Shown here one piece after another: positions 27,401-38,579 of a stretch of 64,000 nt of DNA. Source of the DNA: Hymenoscyphus infarciens (lineage: Eukaryota > Ascomycota > Leotiomycetes > Helotiales > Helotiaceae). Positions within the stretch are counted from its first letter, which is position 1. Each line of letters starts with the position of its first letter. The notes under the pieces were generated by a model. The model saw only the letters and a list, made by a program, of their open reading frames with translations. It ran no database searches and was not told the DNA's origin. Both the position numbers and the translations under genes were made by a program. Where the stretch lies: positions 1 through 64,000 of the forward strand of contig LLCB01000257.1 in assembly GCA_001414345.1 (NCBI GenBank), written 5' to 3'.

Positions 27401-29340
27401 AGAACTATCTACTATTATAAAAGCTTTTAAGAAATAGCATTTTAAACTTAAATTATATTAAAAGTATATTAATATATATTTAGACTATAAATTATTAGAA
27501 TACTTTATAATAACTAAGCTACTTATAGCTAAGTAAGTCTAATAGATAGAGTTTTTATTAGACTTTAACTTTTAAATCTAATTTATATCTAAGAAGAGTA
27601 ATTAAAAAGTAGATATATTAACTTAATATAAATAAGACTTAAAAACCTATAATTAAGCTAAATTAGATAGCTACTTACGTACTCTCTTAAGACCTAATTA
27701 GTTAAACCCTTAAATTAATATTAAACTTACTTAGATCTTTTTATAAGAATAGTCTATATCTCTTAATATAATAGATATTATTCTAGAATTAAGTTTAAAT
27801 ATAATTTAGAAGTTAAAAGAAGATAACCTACGCTCTTTTTAAAAAGAACGTTATAAACTTCTAAATAGATACTCTATCTTACTAAATAATTTACTTCTTT
27901 TTAAGAATTAACTTTATATTTAAAGAAATACTAAACTATATATAAAGCTAATCTAAGAAGTTTATAACTAAGTATCTAGTACTTACTTAAATATAAAAAA
28001 GATATACTAGTTATTAATATAATACAACTACTAGGTTAGACTAAGTTTAGATTATAAGAGGTATATAGCGAATTATTAAGCTTATAAATACTCTTATCTT
28101 CGATAGACTAAGTAATAAGGCTTTCTTTACCCTCTTCTAATACTTAACTATCCTATATAGTATTTATATATAGATTTTAAATTATTCTTAAAAGATAAAT
28201 ATAGATTTAACGTTATACTAGTATTTATTAACTAACTTAGAAAGGATTTGCTATTAATACTCTACTACTCGACTATAGACGCTAAAGGCCTAGCTAAACT
28301 CTTTATTTAATAGATTTACTATTTTAGTTACTACTCTAAATCGATTACGTCTAATTAAAGACTTTAATTTATATTATTATTTTAAACTAAATTTTATTAA
28401 ATAATTAGTATTAAGCTTAAGCTTAGTACTACTTACTATAAATAAATAGATAGATAGATAGAGATAATAAACTAATATATTAACTAGAGACTAAAGCTCT
28501 TTATAAACTACTACTAAGATAACTAGAGTAAATTAATCTCTTTAATAGATAGAGTATAAATAACACTTCTATACTTATCTATTAGTATAACCTTTTATTA
28601 GCTTAAGTTTAGACTTAACCTAAGGACTTTATAAAACTAGAATATACTAAAGACGTCTATTTCTTAAGAACATCTTAACTATAATAAAGTAGTAAAAGTA
28701 GCTTAATATATATACTCTACTTAGAAGATAGTAAAAGATAATATAAGTAAGGCTTAGAAAAGAATAAAAGATAGTATAAATTAATATTAAAGAGCTATTA
28801 ACTAAGATATTAGAGATAAAGTCTACTTATCTATTAAGAATCTCAAGATAAATCGTCTTAGTTAAAAGCTTATTAAATAGTAGATAAGACCTTTTAAAAT
28901 ACTAGATTATATAAAATACTCTTATAAGCTAAAACTTCTAGAAGGAGTATTAATTTATAATGTTTTTACTCTTAATATACTTTTAAAAGATCTAAATACC
29001 CTTCTACTAAGATAAGAGGCTCTAAAGCCTTTACTAGATATTATTTAAGATATATAAGAATAAAAGGTTTAAGAAATGCTTAATAATAGACTTTTTAAAA
29101 GATAGCTATAATACTAGGTAAGATAGGTTAGATATAATTTAGATCCTACTTAGTATCTTATAAATAATTTTTAAGGTTTACTATATTATTTAAGAGACTT
29201 TTATACTAAATATCTAAAATAGCTAAGACTACTCTAACTCCTCTTTAAATAGATTAATATATAGGAATTAGATAAGAATTAAGTAAAAGAGTTAATTTAT
29301 AAAACTCTATTAATACTCTCTAATTCTAGTTACTCTTAAT
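24480..29340 (+). pseudogene. Gypsy copy 1 gag-pol with integrase and chromodomain, inactivated
   Basis: The gag-like region at ~24480-25700 is homologous to the 10936 and 40377 elements. Pol is visible from ~26390: ELKATKEYLIKNLDKRFI, SLVLFIKKANSNKL, then TKLDIR-AFYYI, then YLDNILIYL near 26840 (family YLDDILIYL). RNase H follows near 27250-27450. Integrase is near 28120-28600: LYIDFKLF, then ITSNQRLQF (family TSDRGPQF, Asp to Asn), then IEIINQYI keeping the third acidic residue. A degenerate chromodomain (KVQEMLNNRLFKR, YQVR-VRYNLDP) lies near 29050-29170. Stops are nearly all TAG or TAA. Two catalytic Asp to Asn changes confirm inactivation. Confidence 0.87.
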
Positions 29341-29399
29341 AAAGAACTTATAATAAAAACTTAAAATAAAACACTAACTAGTAAAAATATTTAAAATTA

Positions 29400-30125
29400 A
29401 TAAAGTAAAGAGCTAAGACTAAGTTATTACTAAAACAGGGCTTACTAACCTTCTCTAAGCCTTAGCCTCTCCTTTCTCTAACTTATTATTCTCCTTCTCA
29501 CTCTCTTAAGTATAAAGAGCTTAAACCAGCTCTTCCTTTACCTTCTTCTTATAAGTACACTTCTTACTTTAATAACCTCTTATAACTAGCTTAGAAGGGG
29601 ACGCTTATAAACTCTTTAAATAAGCCTTAAAGAGAACTCGAACCTAGGTTTAGATAGAGGTCTTACTCTCTATAATATAGTATAAGAACTATTAAATATT
29701 AGTAACTAAAACCTCTCTAATAAATAAAAGGTACTTATAATAACCTTAGTATAAAGTATTTAAGTCTTCTCTAAAAAGGCGAACTATATCTTTAAACTAT
29801 TCTTTAGTACTTTTATACTAGTAATAACTAATACCTTATCTAAGGCCTTAGTAGCCTTCTTAATAGCCCCTTTCTCCTTCTTAAGCTTAAGCTTATTAAA
29901 CTCCTTCTCTATAAACTATAGTAACTACTTAAGTTAGAACAGATTTAGTATATATTTAGGATTAAACTTACTAAGATATATATAGTATTCTACTCTACGT
30001 AGTACTTATACTTCTTCAACTTCGGCTTCTTAAAAGCATATATATAATCTCTATTCTAGGATTTTACTCAAAGATACTAAATATAGTAGACTTAGTAAGC
30101 AGCTAGAAGTATACTAGGAGGACAT
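29400..30125 (-). pseudogene. Antisense reading frame in Gypsy copy 1 3' region
   Basis: Between the chromodomain and the 3' LTR the plus strand has no pol-like frame. The minus strand from ATG at 30125 (MSS-YTSSCLLSLLYLV) reads on through a Lys/Glu-rich stretch (FIEKEFNKLKLKKEKGAIKK) to about 29430, interrupted only by TAG/TAA. The same region exists in copy 2 (about 47390-48110), but there the ATG equivalent is altered by a transversion. No domain is recognised. It could be a chance frame or an accessory antisense ORF. Confidence 0.35.
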
Positions 30126-30709
30126 AAGAGAGGTATTTTACTATATTAGATTAGCTCTAAACTAGGCTCGATAAAGGAGGGAAAGACTTACTTTTATATA
30201 TATAATATATATATATGTTCTAGGATAAAAGTTAGTATATAAGAATATATCTAATTAGAAGGTATTCTTACTATATATTATTTTAGATAAAAAGAAAAGA
30301 AGAAGAGAAGTTAGAATTAGGGAAAAGTCGTCTACTAATATACTACTTATAATAATAGCTATTACTTTATAATTATTATTTATTATTTAATAATTACTAT
30401 TATAATATACAATAATAGTAAGAATATAATAACTCTATAGTAGTGTACCGCTTTCTACCTAATAGCTAATAATTAGTCTCTCTTCTATTTATATCTATTA
30501 TTATATAGTATATAATAGTAAATAAAGAACGATTATCTCTTAAAATAATAGTACTACTAGCTACTAACTCTACCTTAACTACTAGATACTATAATAGTAA
30601 ATAAGTTATATTCTTTATAATAAATTATATAAATAATGCTTTAGTTAACCTAATACTATGCCGATCGATAACCGAAGACTTAAGACGAGTCTTTTTAAAA
30701 GAGAGAGAA

Positions 30710-31090
30710 TATAATAGTACACTATTCTAAATTATTAGTATTCGTAAAACTACCGATACCTCTATAACTACTGATACTCCTACGACTTATAAGATAGAAG
30801 AGGCTAAAGAGAGTAAGAATCGGATGTTATATATTTCGCTTTAAGGTCTTATATATTTACCTTTAAAGCCTTTGTTATTTTAGTAGCTATATTAGAAAGG
30901 ACTCGGATATTATTCTTATTAAGGCTTAGTAGTCTCTAACCTCTTATATATAGATGTTTATACTTAGTATAGAAGAAGAATAGTTTTTCCTTTTCTTTCG
31001 TATTAGAGCCTAGTATTTACTTACGTTATTTAGTCTCGAACGCACTCTTATATACCTCTTCTCCTATAGTATATATTTCGTGCCGTTATA
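30710..31090 (+). repeat. 3' LTR of Gypsy copy 1 (381 bp)
   Basis: Same length as the 5' LTR, ending CGTGCCGTTATA. Differences between the two are mostly C/T and G/A. Confidence 0.95.
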
Positions 31091-32798
31091 TATTTCTATA
31101 TTAACTTCTAAAAACTTAATAATCTTACTTAAAAAGACTACTATCTATTACCTCTAATTAATAAAACACTTATATATATTAGTTAAGCTTATAATTTTAC
31201 TAAGCTAGATATCTAGTAAGCCTTCTACTATATATAAATAGATCTAGATACTAAGGAATTAACTACTTTTTATATCTATTATAGAATATATAAGTATAAG
31301 GTCTTACTATTTAGTCTAATAAATAGCTTATCTATCTACTAGTATTATATAAAGAACGTCTTATTTAACTATCTAGATAACTTCTACTCTACTTATTTAA
31401 ATAATATTCTTATCTACTTATTAAACGTCTTTAAATATAAAGAGTATATATAAAAAGTCTTTTAATATTTTAAAGATACTAAGTTATAAGTTAATATTAA
31501 GAAGTATAAGTTTAATATTAAGAAGATAAAATATCTTAAGTTTATTATTAATACTAATAGTATTAAAGTAGACTCTAAAAAGGTCTTAGTAGTATAGAAA
31601 TAGTAGGCTCTAGAGATAATAAAAGGCATTTAAAGCTTTCTTAGTTTTTATAACTTCTATTAAAGGTTTATCTAGAACTATAGTATAATTATAAAGCTCT
31701 TAGTATACCTAATATAGAATAATATACTTTTTAATTTTAATAAAGAGTACTAGAAAGCGTTTAAAGACCTAAAAGTAGTACTTACCTTTATACTAATCCT
31801 CTACTACTATTCTTCTAACCTTTCTACTATAATTAAGATAGACGCTTTAAATAGAATTATTACTAGAGTATTATAATAATAATAAGTAAATAGAGAATAG
31901 TACTCTATAGCCTACTTTAGTAAGACTATATCTCTAGCTAAGTATAACTATAAAATATATAATAAAGAGCTACTTACTATTATATACTTACTTATAAAAT
32001 AGAGACTAGAACTATAAAGTACTTATTTAAAGATCTATATTTATACTAATTATAAGGTGTTTAAGTACTTTATAACTACTAAGTAACTTACTACCTATTA
32101 AGTAAAGTAGGCTAAAGCCTTAGCTAAGTACTATTTTATTATTATATTCTATTTAAGATATAAGAATAAGAAGATAGATACTTTAACTTATAAAGTAAAT
32201 AAGATATACTTATAAAAGGAACTTAAAGAGTAGTACTAGACTTATATACTTCTAATAAAGGAATAAGTTAATATAAAAGTACTTAAAGACTTAGAAGTTA
32301 AAATAAGCTTAATTATACTAGCTCTAGTTAGTAAAGACTACTTCTAAGAATTATTTATACTTTTAAAATAAATCTACTAAGTAAATAAGGATACTAGAAT
32401 ACTTTAAGCTATATAAGTATAAGCTAAAACTAATACTAATTCCCTATATACTCTAGAGGAAGGCCTTTTACTTTACTAAGACTACTTAGTAGTACTAGAT
32501 ATAGATATACTAAGAATAGACCTAATTTATAAGGCTTATAATTAAATACTTTTAACTTACCTAAGAAGGGATAAGACCTACTAAATTCTATGTTTAAGAT
32601 ATATCTAGTAAAATATAAAAGCTAATATTATAAGATATATATAAAACTACTATAAATATAGAAGAGTAGACGTTTCTTAAGATAAAATACTTAGCTATCT
32701 ACACCTACTCCTAATACTACTATATATATAGTAATATATAGCTATAGATTTTAAGTCCTTTCTAGTTAATAAGTATAGTTATAATAATATATTTATAG
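31091..32798 (+). pseudogene. Outer Gypsy reverse transcriptase, RNase H and N-terminal integrase
   Basis: Continues the frame broken at 23253: YFYINF-KLNNLT, NFTKLDI--AFYYI, then YLNNILIYL near 31405, where the family has YLDDILIYL (catalytic Asp to Asn). RNase H follows (IDALNRII near 31830; family DAS--GIG) with KQRLEL-type residues near 31990. The integrase zinc-binding region is near 32590-32720 and ends at the TRIM insertion. The catalytic loss and multiple TAG/TAA stops make it non-functional. Confidence 0.8.
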
Positions 32799-32911
32799 TA
32801 TTACAGAAAAAGAGAGGTCTTACGTAACCTCTTTTCTCTATATATATAGTAGAGTTTTCATTTTCTAAATTTAAGCTCCTTAGAGCGTTTTTAACCTAAA
32901 AATACGTTATA
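32799..32911 (+). repeat. Left terminal direct repeat of the TRIM (113 bp)
   Basis: Paired with 33680-33792. Includes GAGGTCTTACGTAACCTC, an imperfect palindrome. Confidence 0.9.
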
Positions 32912-33679
32912 GTTATAAGCTTAGTTTGTACTTATAGTATACTCTTATAATATCTTATCTTCTACTTATATATTTAATATTACGATATATTTAGAACGCT
33001 CTCCGTTATTAGAGTTAGCGTAATTAACCTCTTCTTAATACTTATATTTAATAAGTACTTAGAAGCTCTACTACGAGTAAGGCTCTTCTAACTTCGAATA
33101 CGAGACTCTCTTAACAAGTGCGAATAAGAACTCTCTTAACAAGTGTAGATAGGACTCTTCTATAGAACGCTCTTAACTTTGAATATAGTAAAAGCTCTAC
33201 TTAAGTAGGTATATCTTAATTCAGTAGCTTACTCTCTCGATAAGTTTATATAAGCCTAGCTATAAAGCTAGCTACTACTACTCTTAGAGGTGTCTTTAAA
33301 ACCGGAAGCCTAGTAGCGTACTAGCTACTCTAAGGGGTGCTTGAATACTTTGAATATCTAGAAGCCTAGTACTCTACGAAGCTAGTATATAATACTAACT
33401 ACGAGCTACTATATCTTATAAACGCTACCTACTATCTTTACTAAAGCTAGAGCTAATAATATATTAGAGTATAAGAGAGGAAGTTAAGTAGGATCTAAGA
33501 GTAAGACTTTACTCTTAAGAATATTATCTAGAGAATCGCTGTTTAGGAGTTTAAAGTAATATATATAGCTCTATAGGTTTCTCTATAATAGGAATAGAAG
33601 GCGATATAGTTAAGAGGTTCTTTTGTAATCTAGTTTAAGTTTATAAGCCTAGGAAGCTGTCTTCTAGACCTAAGAGGTA

Positions 33680-33792
33680 TATTATAGAAAAAGAGAGGTC
33701 TTACGTAACCTCTTTTCCTTATATATATAGCAGAGTTTTTACCTCTTAAATTCAAGCTCCTTAGAGCGTTTTTAACCTAAAAATACGTTATA
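33680..33792 (+). repeat. Right terminal direct repeat of the TRIM (113 bp)
   Basis: Same length and sequence as the left copy, with a few transitions. Followed by TSD TATAG. Confidence 0.9.
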
Positions 33793-34357
33793 TATAGTAA
33801 TAGACCGCTTATCTAAGTAGTCTATTTTAATACTCTATTATAAGAATATTACTTCTAAATAGATAGTAAGGTTATAAATTAAACATGTTCTATAATACTA
33901 TAGAATTCTAGAAAGTATAATATTAGATAAGAGCTCTTACTTTATTACTATGTTTTAGAAAGAGTTTACTTAAATCCTAGATATTTAGCTTTAACTCTCT
34001 ATTATAAACTATACTTAAACTAATAGCTAGACTAAGATTATAAATTAATATCTTAATTAGTACTTATAACTATATATTAATTATTATTATACTAATTAGT
34101 CTAAAATCCTTTTAATAATAGACTATATATAGTTAGTACTACCTTATAATACTATTAGAATATCGCCTTTTAAGTTATAAAAGAGATATATACTAAGAAC
34201 CTCGTTTAACTAGTAAATACTAGAAATACTAATATAAAAGAATAGCTATTATAAGAAGAGACTATAATAGTTATAAAGATAATCTAAGAGGTCTTAGACG
34301 TTAGCTAAGTAAATATATTAAAAGCTTAATAAAAGAAGGAATAAGATATAAATAAAT
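33793..34357 (+). pseudogene. Outer Gypsy integrase, central part
   Basis: The short remnant between the TRIM and the MULE lies in the same element by position and by the flanking TSDs. Translation is degraded, and individual integrase motifs cannot be named with confidence. Its end (KEQDIN, TAA read as Gln) joins in frame with the piece starting at 37991. Confidence 0.6.
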
Positions 34358-34360
34358 GAG

Positions 34361-34387
34361 TTACGCTATTCTGTCCTAACGCTAGCA
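34361..34387 (+). repeat. Left terminal inverted repeat of the MULE
   Basis: Contains ACGCTATTCTGTCC followed by TAACGCTAGCA. Inverted partner at 37961-37987. Confidence 0.85.
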
Positions 34388-34389
34388 GA

Positions 34390-34517
34390 GGCCCCTGGTA
34401 TACTAAGAGCGCTACTACGTAATTCGCTCTCTTGTCCTTCTATTCACTCTAGTGGCCCCTGGTATACTAAGAGCGCTACTACGTGATTCGCTCCCTCGTC
34501 CTCTTATTCACTCTATT
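34390..34517 (+). repeat. Two tandem 64-bp subterminal repeats
   Basis: The unit beginning GGCCCCTGGTATACTAAGAG occurs at 34390 and 34454 with only a few transitions between copies. It is much GC-richer than the surroundings and lies just inside the left TIR, as subterminal transposase-binding repeats do. Confidence 0.85.
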
Positions 34518-35029
34518 AGAAGCGTTTTAAAATCCTTTTATATTATATATATATATTATTATATTTCTAAATACTAATACTCTAGAAACTATAGATATAA
34601 CTTGAATTATTACTTAAAAGTGCCTAATACTTGTAAAATACTTAAATATATACTTAACTAGTTAAACTAATAAAACTAATAAAAATATTAATATCACTAA
34701 AAAGTAGGAATAACCTTAGTTTTACCTTCTTAGAGTATTGTCTAACTTCTAGACATGTTCTAATAGTAATATATATAGGTACTTATCTTTTCCTTAGAAG
34801 GCTAGCCCTCTAAACCCTCTAGTAAGAGGGACACCCTCTTATATCTATCTACTAGAAGTAAGCGTCTCCTATATATAAAAGTAAATAAAATTTAAGCCTT
34901 TTACCTCTTTAATATGAATTGTATTATGTCTATATCTAGTATATCTAAATTAGCTTATAGCTGAATTTAAATTTGTATCTAAATATGTTAATACTCTCTT
35001 CTATCTTTCTAATCTTTTAACCTAAGATA

Positions 35030-37700
35030 GAGCCTAACTCTCCTAACCTACGAGTGCGTAAACGGCCTAAGACTCTTTATCCTCCTCTATAAAAGGTTAA
35101 TCTCTTTAATAATCCTAAGAGCTTCTTATAGTAGTATAAGAAGTTATTTAAGTATACTAATTTAGATAGGATATCGCTATCTAAGAAAGACTTTAATATA
35201 CTATAGCCTTATCTCTCGAATATATAGAGTATTAAGCACGCCTCTTAAAGTAATAAAGATAATATATAAACGTTCTAATATAATTATACCTTTAAGCGTA
35301 AAAAGAATTAAAGTATAGCTACTAATAAAATAATTAATACTATATGTAATTTAACCTTCGAGTGCTCTTACGCTATTTAAGTAATCTACTACCTACTTAA
35401 TAATTGAGTCTAAATTATATAAACTACTACTATAGGAGATTATAGCTATACTCTTAATAATTATAATCTAAAGAGAAGGAATTATACTATATACTAAATT
35501 ATTAAAGGCTAACTTAAAGTTAGATATAAACCTCCTACTATTATAGTTACTCTTAAAAGAAGTTAAGTGTAATTAGATAATATTAGAGGATAATACCTCT
35601 TACTTAAGAATATATATAATTAGAAATAATTACTTAATACTACTGTTTAGAGATAAGGCTTTAGTAGAGTTAAAGGATTAATTAAACCTTTTAAATTCTC
35701 TAATAAGTAAGATAGCTTCCTTATTAAGATAGAATAAGTAGTAGAACACTTAAAAGAGTATATAACGTAAGGAAAGAGACTCTACTTTTATAACTCTATT
35801 ATTATTAATAAAAGAGGAAAGAGCTCTAAAAAGGGTAAGCTAAAAAATAGAGAAGAGTATAAAGTTTAAGAATTTATATAAGTAAAAGTAAAAAGACTCA
35901 AGCTCCTTATAAAAGATAGATATCTTATACTAATTAATTCTACTTATAAAACTAATTACCTTAAATAGAAGCTCTTCTTATTAGTATATTACTTATCTAA
36001 GAGCGTATACTTACTATCTACCTTCTTCCTTACCTCTAATAAAGATAGCGAGATTATTAAAGCTTACTTTCGTTAAATCATAACCTAGGTAAAAGAGAGA
36101 CTTAATATATAATAGTATATTAAGTATATACTCTCTAACGACTCTGCTACTAAGCAACTTATAATTAAGAACGTATTTGTTAAGGAGGCTAGTTTCTCTT
36201 TATATAGCACTATTAAACACTTTATCTATATATAGTACTCTAGCTAAATAATAGATCGAAACCTTAAGAACCGCGGATAGGATTATCTTATATAAGCTGC
36301 TAACTATCTTAAGAGTATACTATTTTATTAATATATAAAAGCTAGATATAATAAATTAATATAATCTACTCTTAACGTAATCCTAGACAGCCTTACTCTT
36401 AAAAAGGGTAGAAATAAATCCTAGGATATAAAGGAGTATATATAAAAAGAATAAAAAGATACTAGCGAAAAGTAAGTAAACTACGCTTATTAAGAAGAGC
36501 TAATCCTTATATAAGTTCTTACTACTAGCCTAAATAAAGGATAGTACTATAAGCTTAAAAGATCTCTCTTTCTTCGTAAGAACTAAGATTCTAGATATAC
36601 TCTTACTTTTATAATATAAATAGTTAAGAAAGGCGCTAACGATTAGGTAAACAAGAACAAAAAGGCTATATATAATCTTAATAATAAAGTTAACATATTT
36701 ATAGATTAATATCCTTAGCTAGAACTATTCCTATAATTAGTATAAGATATTCTAATAAGTAACTTAGCAGATATAGAGAAGGTATATCGTAAAGCTACTA
36801 AGGGTTTACTTATAGAAGCTTAATAATTATTATATAAAAGCTATACTCTTAATACTAATAGTAAGTATAATTATAAGAGCTTTCGTATATAAGAGTTACT
36901 CTACTAGTATATACTTAAATAATATATCCTCCTTTCTAAGCTTAATATATAAGATTAATAATAATAACTTAATTAGTATAAGTACTTAAGCGCTTTCTAA
37001 GATACTAAGAGATATACGATATTCTAACGCTCTTAATAAATACGACTTAATAATCCTTTTAAAGAGTGTATTATATTTGAAAACTCTTGAATATATATAT
37101 ACTAAAATAGTTAATAGAAGGTAGAGGAAGTAGTCTTTTAGATTAAGAATAAGAAGTATATAATTAAGAACTTCTATTAAAAGCAAGGTATATCAGAGGT
37201 ATAAACGAAACTATTACTATTAAAAAGCGTTAGCGAATTTAAATAATTTTAAGATATAATTAAGTATAAGAAGCTAGAGGATTAGATTATAGAAAAGTAA
37301 TAAGAGATTACTATAGAATTTAATACACTTATTATATAAGATACTTAGCAATTATAACGTATAAGTACTACTTATAAAAGTTAGAATAGCTTCCTTTAAT
37401 CTAATCTCTACTACTCTAGAATAGACATTAATTTAACCTCTTAATTTAACGCCTTCAATACTACTACCACCGCTCCTTTACCTCCTTAAAACATATATTA
37501 TAGTACGCTAATTAATAGGACGTAACTAAATTAGATACTAGATAATATAGAGTAATAGGTAGAAGTTAATAAGCAGATTACTAAAGACCTTAGTATAGCG
37601 TTTTATAAGAATTAGTAAGAGAGTATACTAAGAGGACCTATACCTAGCGTAAAAGTAAAGAGAAAGCGCTAGCCTAATTAGGCAATTAGTATACGATTAA
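35030..37700 (+). pseudogene. MULE transposase, RIP-inactivated
   Basis: Translation with TAA/TAG read as Gln/Trp gives a recognisable MULE core. A possible N-terminal DNA-binding region (LTFECSYAI near 35350) precedes an LINSTYKTNYLK block near 35930 corresponding to the D-TYKTN-Y signature (first catalytic Asp now Asn). About 60 residues later comes YILSNDSATKQLIIKNVF near 36130 (family: LTDD-A-E--AI---F). A His-containing segment KHFIYI follows, matching the L-C-WH step. The downstream Lys-rich C-terminus runs to about 37700. No uninterrupted frame of useful length remains. Confidence 0.7.
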
Positions 37701-37942
37701 GAAAAGTCCTCGGATTTAAGCTTTTTAAGCTTTAAATCAACTTTTTAAGCACTTTATTTAATTATACATAGTTTATTAATTTATTATTATTATAAGCTTT
37801 ATTTACTCTTTTTAACCGATTTTACGTGTCTATAGCCTCTTAGTATAAATTCACTTTTTTAGGTAGAACTAGTCCTTTTTAGGAAGGTAGTAGCGATTAT
37901 TTTCTAGCAAAAGTGAATATATTGAAATTTCGCTAATTTTAT

Positions 37943-37969
37943 ACGCTAGCATAGTACCTATGCTAGCGT
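37943..37969. repeat. 27-bp perfect palindrome beside the right TIR
   Basis: ACGCTAGCATAG-TAC-CTATGCTAGCGT forms a hairpin with 12-bp arms around a 3-nt centre. It includes the inner part of the right terminal repeat. Confidence 0.85.
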
Positions 37970-37987
37970 TGGGACAGAATAGCGTTT
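37961..37987 (-). repeat. Right terminal inverted repeat of the MULE
   Basis: The reverse complement matches the left end at 24 of 27 positions. It overlaps the palindrome at 37943-37969. Confidence 0.85.
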
Positions 37988-37990
37988 CCC

Positions 37991-38570
37991 AAATAGATAT
38001 AGATAAGACGTTGATTTTAGAGTAAGAGATATAGTCTTTATTATAATAAAAGACTAGGTAACTTAACAACTAAGCTAAAAGCTAGACTACTAGATAGCTA
38101 GCCCTTTTAAGATCTTTAAAAAAGTAGGTTCTACTTTCTAATTATAACTACTAGCTTCTATTAAAGTCTATCTTATCTTTACTCTTAAGAAGTTATATAA
38201 AGCTATAGATAATCCCTTACTAGAATAAGTAGTTATACTACTCTTACTAATTATTATAAACGAAGAAGAGGAATAGAAGATTAAAGAAATACTAGCTAGT
38301 AAGAAGAGATAGTAGTCTCTCTATTACTAAATTAAGTAGAAAGGCTATAATAAAAACCTTAATTAGTATCTAGCTTAATAACTAATATATATACTATAAC
38401 TAGTAAAGAAGTTCTATTTAAAGAAGCTAAAGATAGCTAGTTCTCTAGAAGCTCTTCTACTATAGAAAGCAGTATATAAGACTAGGAGAGAGGATTATAA
38501 TAAGCTAGAGGTTAATACTCCTATATTAAAGAAGAACAAAGCCGCTTAGTTATAAGAGGCTCGTTTAAAA
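37991..38570 (+). pseudogene. Outer Gypsy integrase C-terminus with chromodomain
   Basis: Reads RYRQDVDFRVRDIVFI, then a KLDYQIASPFKIFKKVGSTF block typical of Gypsy integrase C-termini, then a chromodomain at about 38275-38450: EEE-KIKEILASKKR followed by the K-KGYN-NLN-YLA block and a LVKKFYLKK tail (family: EW-VEEILD...KWKGYDEDPTWYPASD...LL-KFH). Aromatic-cage tryptophans are now TAG. The chromodomain marks the element as a chromovirus, a group known to target heterochromatin. Confidence 0.85.
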
Positions 38571-38579
38571 AGAGGGTAG

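Larger units (their letters stand above)
23254..31090 (+). mobile_element. Full-length chromodomain Gypsy (copy 1), nested in the outer Gypsy
   Basis: 381-bp LTRs at 23254-23634 and 30710-31090 are flanked by a perfect TATTT duplication (23249-23253, 31091-31095). Total length is 7,837 bp. Polypurine tract AAAAGAGAGAGAA lies directly before the 3' LTR. A related copy is at 40377-49038. Inserted in the outer element's reverse-transcriptase codons, so it is younger than the outer element. Confidence 0.95.
32799..33792 (+). mobile_element. 994-bp TRIM-like non-autonomous LTR element
   Basis: 113-bp direct repeats at 32799-32911 and 33680-33792 start TATTA(C/T)AGAAAAAGAG and end ACGTTATA (ancestral TG...CA likely). 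A perfect TATAG duplication flanks them (32794-32798 and 33793-33797). The 768-bp interior is GC-richer than its surroundings and has no coding frame. It includes two near-identical CTCTCTTAACAAGTG units around 33104-33142. LTRs near 100 bp and absence of genes define a TRIM (terminal-repeat retrotransposon in miniature). It sits in the outer Gypsy integrase. Orientation is assigned arbitrarily. Confidence 0.88.
34358..37990 (+). mobile_element. MULE-type DNA transposon, 3.6 kb, in the outer Gypsy
   Basis: Terminal inverted repeats: left 34361-34387 and right 37961-37987 share ACGCTATTCTGTCC and AACGCTAGCA, 24 of 27 positions. Flanking 8-bp duplication is AAATAAAT (34350-34357) versus AAATAGAT (37991-37998), one G/A transition apart. 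Removing the element plus one duplication restores the integrase frame, which supports these boundaries. The interior encodes a degraded transposase. MULEs usually make 8-11 bp duplications, 9 being commonest; hAT elements make 8 bp, but the protein reads as MULE. Confidence 0.82.

Noticed and set aside
36986..37186. 66-codon open frame on the minus strand
   Set aside because: It is antisense to the degraded MULE transposase, is Leu/Ile/Tyr-rich as expected from RIPed DNA, and resembles no protein.
37869..38069. 66-codon open frame on the minus strand
   Set aside because: It runs across the MULE end into the host Gypsy, so it combines two unrelated sequences.
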